64,000 nt of DNA from Phytoactinopolyspora limicola (GTDB lineage: Bacteria; Actinomycetota; Actinomycetes; Jiangellales; Jiangellaceae), in contig NZ_JAAOEN010000002.1 of assembly GCF_011320225.1 (NCBI RefSeq), positions 184,574 to 248,573 of the forward strand, given 5' to 3'. Positions within the stretch are counted from its first letter, which is position 1; each line of letters starts with the position of its first letter. Positions 1 through 10,234 of the stretch are shown in pieces. The position numbers and the translations under genes were made by a program. The notes beneath the pieces were generated by a model. It was not told where the DNA came from. It saw only the letters and a program-made list of their open reading frames with translations, and ran no database searches.

Positions 1-972
1 ACCCTGGCGCACCTCTCCCGGCTCGTCGCGATCCGGCCGACCGTGATTGCCCACGACCTTCATCCTGGCTACCTGTCGACGCAGTACGCCCAGAGGTGGC
101 CGGCCCACCGTCGCATCGGCGTCCAGCATCATCACGCCCACGTCGCCTCGTGCGCCGCCGAACACGGCGTCACCGGCCCGTTCCTGGGCGTCGCCTACGA
201 CGGCCTCGGCTGGGGCGACGACGGCACGTTCTGGGGCGGGGAGCTCCTGGTGGCCGACCTCACCGGCTATCGGCGCGTGGGCCGCTTCGCCCGGGCCCCG
301 TTGCCCGGCGGGGAGGCGGCCATCCGGCGCCCGGCCCGGATGGCGCTGGGCTATCTGTTCGGTGGGGAGAAGCTCGGCGGGGTAGCCGTCGAGCCGGGTT
401 CGGTCCAGGCGTTCACCGACCGGCTTCCTCGACGCGAGGTCGACACGGTGCGGCGCATGGTGGAGCGCGGCGTCAACTGCCCGCCGGCGTCCAGCGCCGG
501 ACGCCTGTTCGATGCCGTCTCCAGCCTGCTCGGACTGTGCGACGACGCCACGTACGAAGGCGCGGCCGCGGTGGCCCTTGAGTCGGTGGCCGGCGATATC
601 ACCGCGGACTCGCTGCCGTGGCGGCTCAGCCGGTCCGGTGGGCTGTTGGTGTACGACCCTGGCCCCACCATCGCGGCGGTCCTCGACGGAGTCGCGAACC
701 GAACACCACGGGCCCATCTGGCTGCCGCGTTCCACACCACCATTGTCGAGGTGACCGTCGCCATGTGCGTCGACGCCGGACACTCGACCGGCCTGCGCGC
801 GGTCTGCCTGTCCGGCGGGGTGTTGCAGAACCGGCGGCTGGCCAGCGTGTTGCTCGACCAGCTCCGGCACCAGGGTTTCACCGTCTACCTGAATGAACAC
901 GTGCCGGCCAACGATGGCGGGGTCAGCTACGGGCAGGCGGCCATCGCCGCCGCCCGCATGGGAGGTGCATGA
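1..972 (+). CDS. hypF: Carbamoyltransferase HypF, C-terminal part (5' truncated by window edge)
   Basis: HypF makes the carbamoyl/thiocarboxamide precursor of the CN ligands of [NiFe] hydrogenase and passes it to HypE. Only the C-terminal Kae1-like domain is visible (about 323 residues); the reading frame is open from base 1, so the acylphosphatase, zinc-finger and YrdC-like parts lie upstream of the window. Family hallmarks seen are AHDLHPGYLST, the metal-binding HHHAH run and GVAYDGLGWGDDGTFWGGE, then LSGGVLQNR and NDGGVSYGQ near the end. It ends 4 bases before hypC and opens a tight hypFCDE cluster. Confidence 0.96.
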   Translation, partial: TLAHLSRLVAIRPTVIAHDLHPGYLSTQYAQRWPAHRRIGVQHHHAHVASCAAEHGVTGPFLGVAYDGLGWGDDGTFWGGELLVADLTGYRRVGRFARAPLPGGEAAIRRPARMALGYLFGGEKLGGVAVEPGSVQAFTDRLPRREVDTVRRMVERGVNCPPASSAGRLFDAVSSLLGLCDDATYEGAAAVALESVAGDITADSLPWRLSRSGGLLVYDPGPTIAAVLDGVANRTPRAHLAAAFHTTIVEVTVAMCVDAGHSTGLRAVCLSGGVLQNRRLASVLLDQLRHQGFTVYLNEHVPANDGGVSYGQAAIAAARMGGA

Positions 973-976
973 CCTC

Positions 977-1249
977 ATGTGTCTCGGCATACCAGGTCGG
1001 ATCGTGGCGGTCGGCGAGGAGAACGGGCTCGCCATGGGAACCGTCGACTTCGGCGGCATCCACAAGGACGTGTGCCTGGCCTACGTGCCCGAGGTGGGTA
1101 TCGGTGACTACGTCATCGTGCACGTGGGCTTCGCCATCACGCAGGTGGACGAGATGGAGGCGGCCCGCACGCTCGAGGTGCTGCGGGCCATGGAAGGCGC
1201 GGTGGAAGGCGAGCTGGGCCAGCCGCTGCCGGCACGGAGCCACCCGTGA
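977..1249 (+). CDS. hypC: Hydrogenase assembly chaperone HypC/HybG
   Basis: Small (90 aa) chaperone that, with HypD, carries the Fe(CN)2CO unit and delivers it to the hydrogenase large subunit. The family signature [10 protein letters not shown] is at the very N-terminus, with the essential Cys at position 2, which fixes the start at this ATG. A GGGAGGTG ribosome site at 960-967 supports it. An in-frame longer reading from about 893 would bury the functional Cys2 and is rejected. The stop overlaps the GTG start of hypD by 4 bases (GTGA), suggesting translational coupling. Confidence 0.96.
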   Translation: MCLGIPGRIVAVGEENGLAMGTVDFGGIHKDVCLAYVPEVGIGDYVIVHVGFAITQVDEMEAARTLEVLRAMEGAVEGELGQPLPARSHP

Positions 1250-2334
1250 AGTACCTCGACGAGTACCGTGACCCGGCCGTCGCCCGGACGCTGCTGCACC
1301 AGTTGACCCAGGTCGCCACCACGCCGTGGGCGCTCATGGAGGTGTGTGGTGGTCAGACACATACCCTGGTCCGCCAGGGCATCGACGAGTTGCTCCCCGC
1401 CGGTATCCGGATGATCCATGGGCCTGGCTGTCCCGTCTGCGTGACGCCGCTGGAACTGATCGACAAGGCCCTCGCCATCGCCGCCCGACCGGAGGTGACC
1501 TTCGTCAGCTTCGGTGACATGCTCCGCGTCCCCGGTACCAGCACCGACCTGCTGGCGTTGAAGGCCAGGGGCGCCGACGTCCGGGTCGTGTACTCCCCCA
1601 TGGACGCCGTCCGGCTGGCCGCGGCCAGGCCAGACCGGCAGGTTGTGTTCTTCGCGGTCGGGTTCGAGACCACCGCCCCGGCGAACGCGATGGCCGTCCT
1701 TCATGCCGCGGCTCTGGAGTTGCCCAACTTCAGCATGCTGGTCAGCCACGTGCTCGTGCCACCGGCGATCACCGCCATCCTGGACGCACCCGACTGTGAG
1801 GTCCAGGGATTCCTGGCCGCCGGTCATGTCTGCGCGGTGATGGGCTGGACGGAGTACGAGCCCATCGCCGAGCGCTACCGCGTGCCGATCGTCGTGACCG
1901 GCTTCGAGCCGCTCGACCTGCTCGAGGGGATCCTGATGGCGGTCCGCCAGCTCGAAGCCGGCCGGGCCGAGGTGGAGAACCAATATGCCCGGGCCGTCTA
2001 TCGCGACGGGAACACCGCCGCCCGGGACGCCATCCAACGCGTCTTCCACGTCACCGACCGCACGTGGCGCGGCATCGGCGCCATTCCCACGAGCGGGCTG
2101 GCCTTGGCCGCCGAATTCACGGACTACGACGCCGAGCGACGCTTCGGGGTCGGCGCAATTCACGCCGTCGAGCACCCAGAGTGCATCGCTGGCGCGATCC
2201 TTACTGGCTCGCGGGTGCCTACCGACTGCGCCGCCTATGGCACCCGGTGTACTCCCCGCACCCCGCTGGGTGCGCCGATGGTCTCGACCGAGGGCACCTG
2301 CGCGGCCTTCTTCAGCGCTGGGAGGACACGATGA
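1246..2334 (+). CDS. hypD: Hydrogenase formation protein HypD
   Basis: HypD (362 aa) is the [4Fe-4S] scaffold on which the Fe(CN)2CO cofactor of [NiFe] hydrogenase is built together with HypC and HypE. Seen are EVCGGQTHT (Cys34), the [10 protein letters not shown] motif (Cys62, Cys65) and the C-terminal cysteine set in the ECIAGAI to EGTCAAFF region that binds the cluster. Length is normal for the family. GTG start overlaps the hypC stop and its own TGA overlaps the hypE ATG (ATGA). Confidence 0.97.
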   Translation: MKYLDEYRDPAVARTLLHQLTQVATTPWALMEVCGGQTHTLVRQGIDELLPAGIRMIHGPGCPVCVTPLELIDKALAIAARPEVTFVSFGDMLRVPGTSTDLLALKARGADVRVVYSPMDAVRLAAARPDRQVVFFAVGFETTAPANAMAVLHAAALELPNFSMLVSHVLVPPAITAILDAPDCEVQGFLAAGHVCAVMGWTEYEPIAERYRVPIVVTGFEPLDLLEGILMAVRQLEAGRAEVENQYARAVYRDGNTAARDAIQRVFHVTDRTWRGIGAIPTSGLALAAEFTDYDAERRFGVGAIHAVEHPECIAGAILTGSRVPTDCAAYGTRCTPRTPLGAPMVSTEGTCAAFFSAGRTR

Positions 2335-3401
2335 GCATCGACGAGACGGTAGATCCGGCCCAGGCGGTGTGCCCGGTGCCACGTGCCGAGGACGAGCGGG
2401 TGCTGCTCGGGCATGGCTCCGGTGGGCAACTATCGGCGTCGCTGATCCGAGAGGTCATCGTTCCGGAGCTAGGCCGGGCGACACCACCTGGGCCGTTGGA
2501 GGACGCGGCGCTGCTGCCCATCGGGGGCGTGGAGCTGGTGATCAGCACCGACTCGTTCGTCGTCAACCCCTTGTTCTTCCCGGGCGGCGACATCGGCACG
2601 TTAGCCGTACATGGCACCATCAACGACGTCGCGATGCGCGGTGGTGCCCCAGCGGCGCTGGCGCTGGCGTTCATCATCGAGGAGGGGCTACCGCTGGACG
2701 ATCTACGGCGCGTCGCCCGCTCGGTCGGCCAAGCCGCCAGCGCGGCCGGGGTGCCCGTCGTCACCGGCGACTCGAAGGTGGTCAACCGTGGAGCCGCCGA
2801 CGGGATCTTCATCACGACCACCGGCATCGGCCGGCGAATGCCCGGGGCCGCGCTGTCGGCGGCGGCGCCTCGCCCGGGAGACGTCATCATGCTCTCCGGT
2901 CCCATCGGATCTCATGGCGTCACCGTCCTGAGCGCACGGGAGGGCCTGGGCTTCGACGGGGATGTGACCTCGGACAGTCAAGCGCTGCACCGGCTGGTAC
3001 GGGCCATGGTGGACGCGGCGGGTCCCGCGATCCACACCCTCCGGGACCCGACCAGGGGCGGGCTGGCGTCCGCCCTGAACGAGATCGCCCAGGCCGCCGA
3101 GGTGGGCGTAGTGATCGACGATGGGTTGATCCCGGTATCTCCGGCGGTAGCGGCCGCCTGCGAGATGCTGGGTTTGGATCCACTGCACGTCGCCAACGAG
3201 GGGTGCCTGGTCGCGTTCGTCGCACCGGACGCAGCCGACGACGTCCTCGTCGCCATGCGGGCCCGCCCCGAAGGCGCCGCGGCGGTGCGGATCGGCGAGG
3301 TGGTTGCCGAACATCCCGGACGGGTCACCGCCCGCACCCTCGTCGGTGCCCGGCGGATCGTCGACATGCTGGTCGGTGAGCAACTCCCCCGCATCTGCTA
3401 A
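2331..3401 (+). CDS. hypE: Hydrogenase expression/formation protein HypE
   Basis: HypE (356 aa) dehydrates the carbamoyl group received from HypF to a thiocyanate on its C-terminal Cys, giving the CN ligands. The protein ends exactly in PRIC, the carbamoylated C-terminus of the family. Other hallmarks are [13 protein letters not shown] near residue 25, [18 protein letters not shown] and [15 protein letters not shown]. The ATG at 2331 overlaps the hypD stop; an open frame runs upstream but lies inside hypD. hypA and hypB (nickel insertion) are not in this window. Confidence 0.97.
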   Translation: MSIDETVDPAQAVCPVPRAEDERVLLGHGSGGQLSASLIREVIVPELGRATPPGPLEDAALLPIGGVELVISTDSFVVNPLFFPGGDIGTLAVHGTINDVAMRGGAPAALALAFIIEEGLPLDDLRRVARSVGQAASAAGVPVVTGDSKVVNRGAADGIFITTTGIGRRMPGAALSAAAPRPGDVIMLSGPIGSHGVTVLSAREGLGFDGDVTSDSQALHRLVRAMVDAAGPAIHTLRDPTRGGLASALNEIAQAAEVGVVIDDGLIPVSPAVAAACEMLGLDPLHVANEGCLVAFVAPDAADDVLVAMRARPEGAAAVRIGEVVAEHPGRVTARTLVGARRIVDMLVGEQLPRIC

Positions 3402-3428
3402 CCCGTTGTGCACCTGATCTCCGTTTCG

Positions 3429-3462
3429 GCACCTGATCGTCTTTGTGGCGACGATCAGGTGC
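3429..3462. terminator. 13-bp stem hairpin downstream of hypE
   Basis: Perfect inverted repeat GCACCTGATCGTC (3429-3441) and GACGATCAGGTGC (3450-3462) with an 8-base loop, 28 bases after the hypE stop. No U-tract follows, so it may be a factor-dependent terminator, an mRNA 3' stabiliser or a member of the GATC-cored repeat family seen elsewhere in the window. The half-arm GCACCTGATC also occurs just upstream near 3410. Confidence 0.6.
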
Positions 3463-3535
3463 GCACGTTGTGGCGACGGTGGTGGTCGGCGCATGGCGAC
3501 GTCGTCCGGACAGATCTCACGCCGCGGACAGAAGA

Positions 3536-3584
3536 CGATCAGATGCGCTACCCGACCCGATAGGCCCGGACACGCATCTGATCG
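3536..3584. repeat. 12-bp inverted repeat with 25-base loop, hypE-hydB gap
   Basis: CGATCAGATGCG (3536-3547) is matched by CGCATCTGATCG (3573-3584). The core GATCAG is the same as in the hairpin at 3429-3462. The 303-base gap 3402-3704 holds these two inverted repeats, a DevR-like box and the ribosome site of hydB, and no gene that I can support. Confidence 0.55.
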
Positions 3585-3638
3585 CCACGCGCCACCGCGC
3601 CCCAACACCGACGGCAGGGCCGGGCGGCCCCGTTCCCC

Positions 3639-3652
3639 GGGACTTCCGGACC
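3639..3652 (+). promoter_or_regulatory. DevR/DosR-like box ahead of hydBGDA
   Basis: GGGACTTCCGGACC matches 12 of 14 positions of the GGGACTTTCGGCCC element repeated in this window. It ends 53 bases before the hydB start, a position compatible with activator binding near a promoter. In Mycobacterium smegmatis the group 3b hydrogenase is known to be under DosR (DevR) control, which fits. Binding itself is inferred. Confidence 0.55.
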
Positions 3653-3704
3653 TAGGCACCATTGCCACGAGCGACGAGCGTGGATGGTGAAAGGGGGTGC
3701 ACCC

Positions 3705-4910
3705 ATGGCACCCGACACCACCACGACCTCGGTGATCGACGTCTCGGCACTCGGCATCCTGGTGACTACCCTCCAGCGCCGAGGATTCACCGTGATCGGC
3801 CCCACCGTACGCGACGGCGCGATCGTCCTCGCCGAACTCACCAGCGCCGACGAGCTACCGTTCGGTACCGGCGTACGGCTGGACGGCGGCCGGTATCGGC
3901 TGCGCGCCCGGGACGACCGCGCCGCCTTCGGGCATGCGGCTGGGCCGCAGTCGTGGAAGACGTACCTGCATCCCGCACGCGAGCGGCTGTGGTCGGCGCC
4001 GCGCGACGGGTCCGCGGCGCCGGAGCCGTCCGGCACACCACGCTCGATGGTGAGCACTGGCGCGTCCACCGAACCCGAGACATACCCGGCTAGCGGGATG
4101 AGCACCGAGCAGCGGCCACGATATGCGTTCCTCGGAGTGCGGCCATGCGATCTACGCGCCATCGGCATCCTCGATCGTGTCCTAGCCGGCGGAGCCCATC
4201 CGGACGCGGCCTACCAGACCCGCCGAGACGGAATCCTCGTCATCGCCGTCGAGTGCACCGAACCGGGCGAGACCTGCTTCTGCACCTCCATGGGCGCTGG
4301 CCCCGGTGCCGACGACGGGTTCGACCTCGCACTCACCGAGCTGATCGACGACGACGGCGGGCACCACTTCACCGTACGGATCGGCACCGAAGCAGATGCG
4401 GACCTTCTCCGCGACCTACCCCATGAGTGTGCCGACGCCGCTACGCGTGAACGCTCCGCCCAGGCAGTGGCGGACGCCGCGAACAACATGGGACGCACCA
4501 TGGAAACCGCGGGACTCCGCGAGCTGATGGTGCGCAACCGAAACTCCACACACTGGGACGACGTCGCCTCCCGCTGTCTGACCTGCGGCAACTGCACCAT
4601 GGTGTGTCCCACCTGCTTCTGTACCACCACCGAGGACGTCACCGACCTCACCGGTGAGCACGCCGAACGGTGGCGCCGGTGGGACTCGTGCTTCGATCTG
4701 GACTTCTCCTACATCCACGGTGGCAGCGTCCGGACCTCGACGGCCAGCCGATACCGCCAGTGGGCCACCCACAAGCTGAGCACGTGGCACGACCAGTTCG
4801 GTTCGTCGGGCTGTGTCGGGTGTGGCCGGTGTATCGCCTGGTGTCCGGTGGGCATCGATCTCACCGCTGAGGTCGCCGCTCTGCGCGCGGCTGAGGAGGG
4901 CTCCCCGTGA
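3705..4910 (+). CDS. hydB: [NiFe] hydrogenase group 3b, iron-sulfur beta subunit
   Basis: Electron-transfer subunit (401 aa) of the cytosolic NAD(P)-linked hydrogenase, related to sulfhydrogenase beta and AsrA; it carries electrons between the hydrogenase core and the flavin subunit. Two cysteine clusters are visible near the C-terminus: [16 protein letters not shown] (from about residue 291) and [12 protein letters not shown] (from about residue 370). The start is the ATG at 3705, 7 bases after AAGGGGG; an ATG-like codon at 3684 lacks a ribosome site. The GGGTGCACCC palindrome at 3695-3704 overlaps this ribosome site. It overlaps the next gene by 4 bases. Confidence 0.9.
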   Translation: MAPDTTTTSVIDVSALGILVTTLQRRGFTVIGPTVRDGAIVLAELTSADELPFGTGVRLDGGRYRLRARDDRAAFGHAAGPQSWKTYLHPARERLWSAPRDGSAAPEPSGTPRSMVSTGASTEPETYPASGMSTEQRPRYAFLGVRPCDLRAIGILDRVLAGGAHPDAAYQTRRDGILVIAVECTEPGETCFCTSMGAGPGADDGFDLALTELIDDDGGHHFTVRIGTEADADLLRDLPHECADAATRERSAQAVADAANNMGRTMETAGLRELMVRNRNSTHWDDVASRCLTCGNCTMVCPTCFCTTTEDVTDLTGEHAERWRRWDSCFDLDFSYIHGGSVRTSTASRYRQWATHKLSTWHDQFGSSGCVGCGRCIAWCPVGIDLTAEVAALRAAEEGSP

Positions 4911-5728
4911 ACCATGTCGTGCCACGTCGCTACCGGGTCGTCGACAACGTCGAGGAGACCTACGACACCACCACGCTCACGCTAGAGCCCATCGATGCCG
5001 CCATCGCTGCCCCGGCACCAGGGCAGTTCACCATGCTGACGTCGTTCGGCGTCGGCGAGGTGCCGGTCTCCGTCAGCGGCGACCTGCACGAACACACATC
5101 GTTGGTGCACACACTGCGCGCGGTCGGCGCGGTGACGACGTCCTTGGCCACCGCCCGCCCCGGAAACGTGCTCGGGGTGCGCGGACCGTTCGGCACGGGA
5201 TGGGATCTAGCCGCCGGAATGGGGCGAGACCTGGTGGTGATCGCCGGCGGGATCGGCCTGGCCCCGCTACGACCGGTTCTCTACGCCGCGCTGGCCGCGC
5301 CTTCGTCCTTCCGCCGGGTCATCACGCTCATCGGTGCGCGGACGCCGAGAGACCTGCTCTATGGCCGGCAGATGAGCACTCTGAGCGCACGTCCACGGTT
5401 CGATGTCTGGACCACCGTCGATCACCCGTCGCCTGACTGGTGCGGGTCCGTTGGTGTCGTCACCACGTTGTTGGAGCGCGTCCCGCTCGACCCGGAACAC
5501 ACGGTGGCCTATGTGTGCGGGCCGGAGGCGATGATGCGCTTCGCAGCCGAGGCGTTGCTCGACCGCGGAGTGCCCGCCAAGCAGGTGCAGGTCTCGCTGG
5601 AGCGCAACATGCGCTGCGGCGCGGGGTTGTGCGGGCATTGTCAACTCGGCCCACTGCTGCTCTGCCGCGACGGTCCGGTCAACACCTACGACCAAGTCCT
5701 GTCCTTGATGACCACCAAGGAGTTGTGA
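4907..5728 (+). CDS. hydG: [NiFe] hydrogenase group 3b, FAD/NAD(P)-binding gamma subunit
   Basis: Diaphorase subunit (273 aa) of the ferredoxin-NADP reductase/PyrK-AsrB type, exchanging electrons with NAD(P)H. An FAD-binding beta-barrel comes first, then a nucleotide-binding fold with [15 protein letters not shown] and YVCGPEAMM, and a C-terminal [2Fe-2S] binding stretch [17 protein letters not shown] at about residues 236-252. GTG start in a GTGA overlap with hydB. Order beta-gamma-delta-alpha is the standard 3b operon. Confidence 0.92.
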   Translation: MNHVVPRRYRVVDNVEETYDTTTLTLEPIDAAIAAPAPGQFTMLTSFGVGEVPVSVSGDLHEHTSLVHTLRAVGAVTTSLATARPGNVLGVRGPFGTGWDLAAGMGRDLVVIAGGIGLAPLRPVLYAALAAPSSFRRVITLIGARTPRDLLYGRQMSTLSARPRFDVWTTVDHPSPDWCGSVGVVTTLLERVPLDPEHTVAYVCGPEAMMRFAAEALLDRGVPAKQVQVSLERNMRCGAGLCGHCQLGPLLLCRDGPVNTYDQVLSLMTTKEL

Positions 5729-5732
5729 CGAC

Positions 5733-6515
5733 ATGCCACGCCCGAAACTCGCCGTATGGAAGTTCACCTCGTGTGACGGGTGTCAGCTCACCCTGCTCGA
5801 TTGCGAGGACGAGCTGCTGGGGCTGGCCGGGCAGGTGGAGATCGCCCACTTTCTTGAAGCGTCACGAGCCGTGTCGCCCGGCCCATATGACATCTCGCTG
5901 GTGGAAGGTTCGGTGTCTACACCCGACGAAGCGGAGCGCATCCGACATATCCGCGAGGTCTCCCGCACGCTCGTGGTGATCGGCGCCTGTGCGACATCCG
6001 GCGGCATTCAAGCGTTGCGCAACTTCGCCGACGTCGCCGAGTTCCGCTCCATCGTCTACGCCACACCTCACCACGTCCGGACATTGGCGCGGTCTACGCC
6101 GATCTCCGCTCACGTGCCCGTGGACTTCGAGCTGCGCGGCTGCCCGATCGACAAGCATCAGCTCCTGGAGGTGCGCACGGCGTTCCTGGTCGGCCGCGAA
6201 CCGAACATTCCTCGGCACAGCGTGTGCTTCGAGTGCAAGGCCCGCGGCGCCACCTGTGTGATGGCCGCCGACGGTATCCCGTGCCTCGGCCCAGTGACCC
6301 AAGCCGGATGTGGGGCGATCTGTCCAGCCTTCCGGCGAGGCTGCTTCGGCTGTTTCGGACCGGTGGACAGCCCGGCGGACGCTGCTGTCAACGTCGCGGC
6401 GCTGGCTGACCGGCTGCGGGCCATGGGCATGTCCGAGGACGACATCGTGCGGGTCTTCCGGACCTTCAACGCTGCTGCTCCCGCGTTCGCCGACGCTACC
6501 GGAGGTGTTCGATGA
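5733..6515 (+). CDS. hydD: [NiFe] hydrogenase group 3b, small (delta) subunit
   Basis: Small subunit (260 aa) holding the iron-sulfur relay next to the NiFe site; homologous to the 20-kDa subunit of complex I. Seen are [13 protein letters not shown] (Cys14, Cys17 of the proximal cluster), [17 protein letters not shown], and a cysteine-rich C-terminal half ([35 protein letters not shown]) for further clusters. No Tat signal, consistent with a cytoplasmic enzyme. It starts 4 bases after hydG and its TGA overlaps the hydA ATG. Confidence 0.94.
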   Translation: MPRPKLAVWKFTSCDGCQLTLLDCEDELLGLAGQVEIAHFLEASRAVSPGPYDISLVEGSVSTPDEAERIRHIREVSRTLVVIGACATSGGIQALRNFADVAEFRSIVYATPHHVRTLARSTPISAHVPVDFELRGCPIDKHQLLEVRTAFLVGREPNIPRHSVCFECKARGATCVMAADGIPCLGPVTQAGCGAICPAFRRGCFGCFGPVDSPADAAVNVAALADRLRAMGMSEDDIVRVFRTFNAAAPAFADATGGVR

Positions 6516-7810
6516 CCCACCGCAACGATCGCTCGCTCCGCGTCGGCGCGTTGAGCCGGGTCGAGGGCGAGGGAGCGATGCACGTACGCGTACGCAACGG
6601 CGAGGTGGCCGACGTGCAGCTGGAGATCTACGAGCCGCCCCGCTTCTTCGAGGCCCTGCTGCGTGGGCGTTCCTACCTGGAACCCCCGGACATCACCGCT
6701 CGCATCTGCGGCATCTGCCCCGTCGCTTACCAGATGAGCGCATGCCAAGCGATCGAGGACGCCTGCGAGGTGTCTGTCGACGAGCGGATCCAGGCCTTGC
6801 GCCGGCTGCTGTATTGCGGCGAGTGGATCGAGAGCCACGTCTTGCACATCTATCTGTTGCACGCACCAGACTTCCTCGGCTATCAGAGCGCGATCGAGAT
6901 GGCGGCCGATCATCGTGATCTGGTGGAACGCGGCTTGGCGCTGAAGAAGCTCGGCAACGACATCATGGAGGTCATCGGCGGCCGCGCCATCCATCCGATT
7001 AACGTGAAGGTGGGCGGGTTCTTTCGGGCGCCCGCACCGGCCGAGCTGCGCCCCTTAGGCGAACGCCTGCTCCAGGCCCGTGATGCCGCCATCGAGACGG
7101 TCCAGTGGGTGGCCGGGTTCGACTTTCCCGACTTCCACCACGACCACGAGATGCTGGCCATGACGACACCGGGCCGCTATCCGATCGAGTCCGGGTCGCT
7201 GATCTCCACCGGCGGGTTGGCGTTCCCGGCTTCCGCCTTCGAGGATCACGTCGTCGAGGAACAGGTTCCACACTCCACCGCACTCCATGCGCACCTCGTG
7301 AACCGGGATCACTACCTTGTTGGACCGGCTGCGCGGTACACGCTGAACTCCGCGTCGCTGTCGCCGATGGCTCGGGAGGTGGCCCATGACGCTGGCCTTG
7401 GCGAGCAGGAACGCAACCCGTTCCGCGGCATCATCGTCCGCGCGGTCGAGGTCGTCTATGCCATCGACGAGGCGCTCCGCCTGATCGACGGGTACCAGCC
7501 GCCCGCGCCGGCCGCGATCGAGGTGCCGCCACACGCCGGTGTCGGCTACGGCATCACCGAGGCACCACGCGGCGTGTTATACCACCGCTACGAGCTCGAC
7601 GCCGCGGGCCTGGTCACCTCGGCCAAGATCGTTCCTCCGACGTCGCAGAACCAAGCGAGCATCGAGCACGACCTCACCGAATTCGTCAGCACCCGGCTCT
7701 CCCTACCCGACGACCAGCTCCAGTGGGAATGTGAACAGGCGATCCGCAACTACGACCCATGCATCTCCTGCTCAGCCCACTTCCTCGACTTCACGGTAGA
7801 ACGCTCGTGA
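6512..7810 (+). CDS. hydA: [NiFe] hydrogenase group 3b, large catalytic (alpha) subunit
   Basis: Catalytic subunit (432 aa) that binds the Ni-Fe centre. The L1 motif [11 protein letters not shown] supplies Cys66 and Cys69; the L2 motif DPCISCSAH supplies Cys417 and Cys420. After His423 there is a nine-residue tail (FLDFTVERS), the extension removed by the maturation protease encoded next. All four nickel-ligand cysteines are present, so the enzyme should be active. The family couples H2 oxidation/evolution to NADP(H), often as an electron valve under low oxygen. The stop overlaps the protease start (GTGA). Confidence 0.95.
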   Translation: MTHRNDRSLRVGALSRVEGEGAMHVRVRNGEVADVQLEIYEPPRFFEALLRGRSYLEPPDITARICGICPVAYQMSACQAIEDACEVSVDERIQALRRLLYCGEWIESHVLHIYLLHAPDFLGYQSAIEMAADHRDLVERGLALKKLGNDIMEVIGGRAIHPINVKVGGFFRAPAPAELRPLGERLLQARDAAIETVQWVAGFDFPDFHHDHEMLAMTTPGRYPIESGSLISTGGLAFPASAFEDHVVEEQVPHSTALHAHLVNRDHYLVGPAARYTLNSASLSPMAREVAHDAGLGEQERNPFRGIIVRAVEVVYAIDEALRLIDGYQPPAPAAIEVPPHAGVGYGITEAPRGVLYHRYELDAAGLVTSAKIVPPTSQNQASIEHDLTEFVSTRLSLPDDQLQWECEQAIRNYDPCISCSAHFLDFTVERS

Positions 7811-8292
7811 CCAGGCCCGACGGGCCCGCCGTCGTCATCATCGGCGTGGGCAACACATATCGGCACGACGATGACGCGGGCCCCGCGGCGGTCCGGATCC
7901 TGCGCCGCCGCGCCCTGCCGAACGTCACCCTGGCGATCACCGATGGCGAGCCCACACGGCTCCTGGAGCTGTGGTCCGGCGCCGATCTCGCCGTCGTGAT
8001 CGACGCGGTCCACAACGATCCAGCCAGGCCGGGACGGCTGCATCGGGTCGACGTCGATCGCCCGGTCGTCGCGCCGCGCCAACGATCGAGCTCGCACGGT
8101 CTGGGCCTCGGCGAGGCGGTCGAGCTTGCGCTCGCTCTCGATCGAATGCCGCGGCGGCTGGTGCTCCTGGCCGTCGAGGGTGCTGCCTTCAGCGTCGGTC
8201 AGGGCCTCACCGCCGCGGTGTCACGCAGCCTGAACCGCGTCGTCGAGCTGGTCGTCGACGAGGTGGCCCGGTATACCCCTGCACCCGGCTAG
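7807..8292 (+). CDS. Hydrogenase maturation endopeptidase (HybD/HyaD family), canonical copy
   Basis: Nickel-dependent peptidase (161 aa) that clips the C-terminal tail of HydA once nickel is inserted. N-terminal GVGN motif followed by RHDDDAG; the three nickel-probing positions of the family are occupied as Asp22 (Glu in HybD), Asp66 (VVIDAV) and His97 (SSSHGLG). The GTG at 7807 sits in a GTGA overlap with hydA and gives a normal length; a reading from 7759 would start deep inside hydA. A diverged paralogue lies at 14417-14941. Confidence 0.92.
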   Translation: MTRPDGPAVVIIGVGNTYRHDDDAGPAAVRILRRRALPNVTLAITDGEPTRLLELWSGADLAVVIDAVHNDPARPGRLHRVDVDRPVVAPRQRSSSHGLGLGEAVELALALDRMPRRLVLLAVEGAAFSVGQGLTAAVSRSLNRVVELVVDEVARYTPAPG

Positions 8293-8299
8293 CCGGGTG
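8282..8299. terminator. Perfect 18-base palindrome at the end of the hydrogenase operon
   Basis: CACCCGGCT followed directly by AGCCGGGTG; the TAG stop of the maturation protease is inside it. Possible end-of-operon structure; no U-run follows. Confidence 0.45.
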
Positions 8300-8368
8300 T
8301 GTCACCTGACCGCGTAGGTCAGCCGCCCGCCGCACAACCCTCAACCGGGCGGTCATGAGGAAGATCAT

Positions 8369-8382
8369 GGGCCGAAGGTCCC
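8369..8382 (-). promoter_or_regulatory. DevR/DosR-like box ahead of the DoxX gene
   Basis: GGGCCGAAGGTCCC, the complement of GGGACCTTCGGCCC, flanked as TGGGCCGAAGGTCCCA. It differs by one base from the exact copies at 14321 and 15467 and lies 108 bases before the DoxX start. Confidence 0.65.
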
Positions 8383-8490
8383 ACCTGCTGACCTCCATCG
8401 CCTCTGGGTTGTGTGGCTGGCTGCTCCTAGCGTCGTCACCACCTCCGCGGCCATGACCGCGGGTTGATGCCGACCAAGGAGGCGATCACC

Positions 8491-10032
8491 GTGGACAGCC
8501 CCACCGAGACACCGATCATGCGGGAGACCCGCAAGGCGGCTACCATCGCCTTCGCGCGCGTCTTCATCGGTGTGTTCTGGCTCTTCGAAGTCACCGTTGG
8601 CCACAACTGGAAGATCGGCGGCTTCGGCTCGGGAGTTAATCCCGGCTGGCTGGGATCCGGCGCGGGTGACGCCGTGCAGGAGAACATCGACCAGGCCGTC
8701 GACGACGGCACGTGGCACTGGGTGGCCTTGCTGTACGAGAACGTGATCGCCGAGGGGGCGACGATCTTCAGCTACGCCGTGGTGATCCTCCAGGTAGCCT
8801 TCGGGCTCTGCTTCATCCTGGGCTTCCTGGTCCGCCCGGTCGCCTTGATCGCCTTGACGATGGACCTGAGCATCCTCTTCCTGGGCAACTCCCGGATCCC
8901 GCCGTTCTTCGTCGCCGCACACCTGCTCTTGCTCTACACGGGAGCGGGACGGTTCCACGGACTCGACGGACGCATCATGGCCCGAGTCCAGTCCATGCGC
9001 GGTCGTGGAGCGAGCGCCATCCGCTGGCTGATCGACCTTCCGCTGCTGGTGTCGGCGCGGGCGCAGTCCGTGGTGATGGCGGGCGCCGCGTTGGCCGCGA
9101 TCTACTTCTTCCTGCAGATGCCGATGCGGGAGACCACCCGGATGAACCTGGTCGCCATGGAGTTGGCGTTCTTGTTCGCCTTGGTCGCCGCCGGGTTCTA
9201 TCTGGGCCGCCGCGCGACAGACCGGTTGTCGGTCGTCGCCGCGTTGTTGCGCGTGTTCATCGGCGTGAAGCTCCTGCACGAGATCTGGGTCCGCATCGAT
9301 CCGGGCGTGAACGCACTACCCGGGTGGGCCGGGGAAGAAGCGCAGCGCGAGGTCTTCGAGACTGTGGTGGCCAACCACTGGCAGCCGTTCTCGTGGGTCG
9401 TCGACAACCTCTTCCTGCCCTCGACTGCCTTCTGGATCGTCGTCTTCGGAATCGTGCAGGTCGGCGTCGGGGTCCTGCTCGTCCTAGGCCTGTGGACCCG
9501 TGCCGCGGCCGGTGTCGGCCTCGTCTACCTCGGTGGGCTGAGCGTGCTCGGCATGACGAGATATGCGCCGTTCGTCTTCGGGCTGCTCGTCGTGGTGCTC
9601 GCCCTAGATTCGGGCCGCACGCTCAGCCTCGACGCCCAGCGGATCGGCCAACGCCCACCCCGCTACGGCTTGCCGATCCCGCGCCGAGCGATCCCGGTGC
9701 TAGCCGCCCTGGCCGCGGTGAACGCGGTCGCCGCGACGATCGCCGTCGTCGGCTCCGGTGGGATCGCCCCCGATGGCTACACCGAGTCGATGGGGCAGAT
9801 GACCACCGCCATGGTGGCGATCTTCTCGGCGCTGTTCGCCCTCGCCGGTTGGCTGCAGCTCCGTGACGAGCGCGGACAGCCATCACTGATAGGCGACACC
9901 AGCGTCGGCGACCCGTCCGTGCCGGCAAGCTCCGCCACGGACGCCCCGCCGCCCCCGGGCGGCACCATGGCCCCCGCAGGTGGGCCAGCCGCCGGACCGG
10001 CACCAGGCGGGCGCTCCGAGCCCGTCGGGTGA
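8491..10032 (+). CDS. Tandem DoxX-type integral membrane protein
   Basis: Polytopic membrane protein (513 aa) with two DoxX/DoxD-like halves (about residues 20-160 and 210-340), each with an FARVFIGVFWLFE / LLRVFIGVKLLHEIW type first helix, then a further hydrophobic block and a Pro/Ala/Gly-rich tail. DoxX/DoxD proteins include the quinone-reactive subunit of thiosulfate:quinone oxidoreductase, but the reaction here is unknown. The GTG at 8491 follows AAGGAGG (8476-8482) by 8 bases and is preferred over ATG 8467. The DevR-like box upstream and a strong terminator downstream make it a single-gene unit. Confidence 0.82.
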   Translation: MDSPTETPIMRETRKAATIAFARVFIGVFWLFEVTVGHNWKIGGFGSGVNPGWLGSGAGDAVQENIDQAVDDGTWHWVALLYENVIAEGATIFSYAVVILQVAFGLCFILGFLVRPVALIALTMDLSILFLGNSRIPPFFVAAHLLLLYTGAGRFHGLDGRIMARVQSMRGRGASAIRWLIDLPLLVSARAQSVVMAGAALAAIYFFLQMPMRETTRMNLVAMELAFLFALVAAGFYLGRRATDRLSVVAALLRVFIGVKLLHEIWVRIDPGVNALPGWAGEEAQREVFETVVANHWQPFSWVVDNLFLPSTAFWIVVFGIVQVGVGVLLVLGLWTRAAAGVGLVYLGGLSVLGMTRYAPFVFGLLVVVLALDSGRTLSLDAQRIGQRPPRYGLPIPRRAIPVLAALAAVNAVAATIAVVGSGGIAPDGYTESMGQMTTAMVAIFSALFALAGWLQLRDERGQPSLIGDTSVGDPSVPASSATDAPPPPGGTMAPAGGPAAGPAPGGRSEPVG

Positions 10033-10068
10033 CGGGCCGAGACCGGGCTGGACCAGCAAGCCCACGAT

Positions 10069-10104
10069 CGAGGTGGTCTTCGCCTACCGGCGGAGACCAC
10101 CTCG
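10069..10104. terminator. Strong hairpin after the DoxX gene
   Basis: 16-bp stem CGAGGTGGTCTTCGCC / GGCGGAGACCACCTCG with one G-U pair and a TACC loop, 37 bases past the stop. No U-tract, as usual in high-GC actinobacteria. Confidence 0.7.
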
Positions 10105-10234
10105 TGGCAGGCATCCGACTCCACGCCCCGGACGGTGACCTGAGATCGGACGGAACGTGGCGCACACGCGGCGCGTCGTAGTACGAGACGGCGTAACGGG
10201 GTACAGCTCAGTCACGCATACGAAGGGAACGGAC

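Noticed and set aside
1108..2382. Long minus-strand frame opposite hypD
   Set aside because: hypD is fully supported on the plus strand and shows all family motifs.
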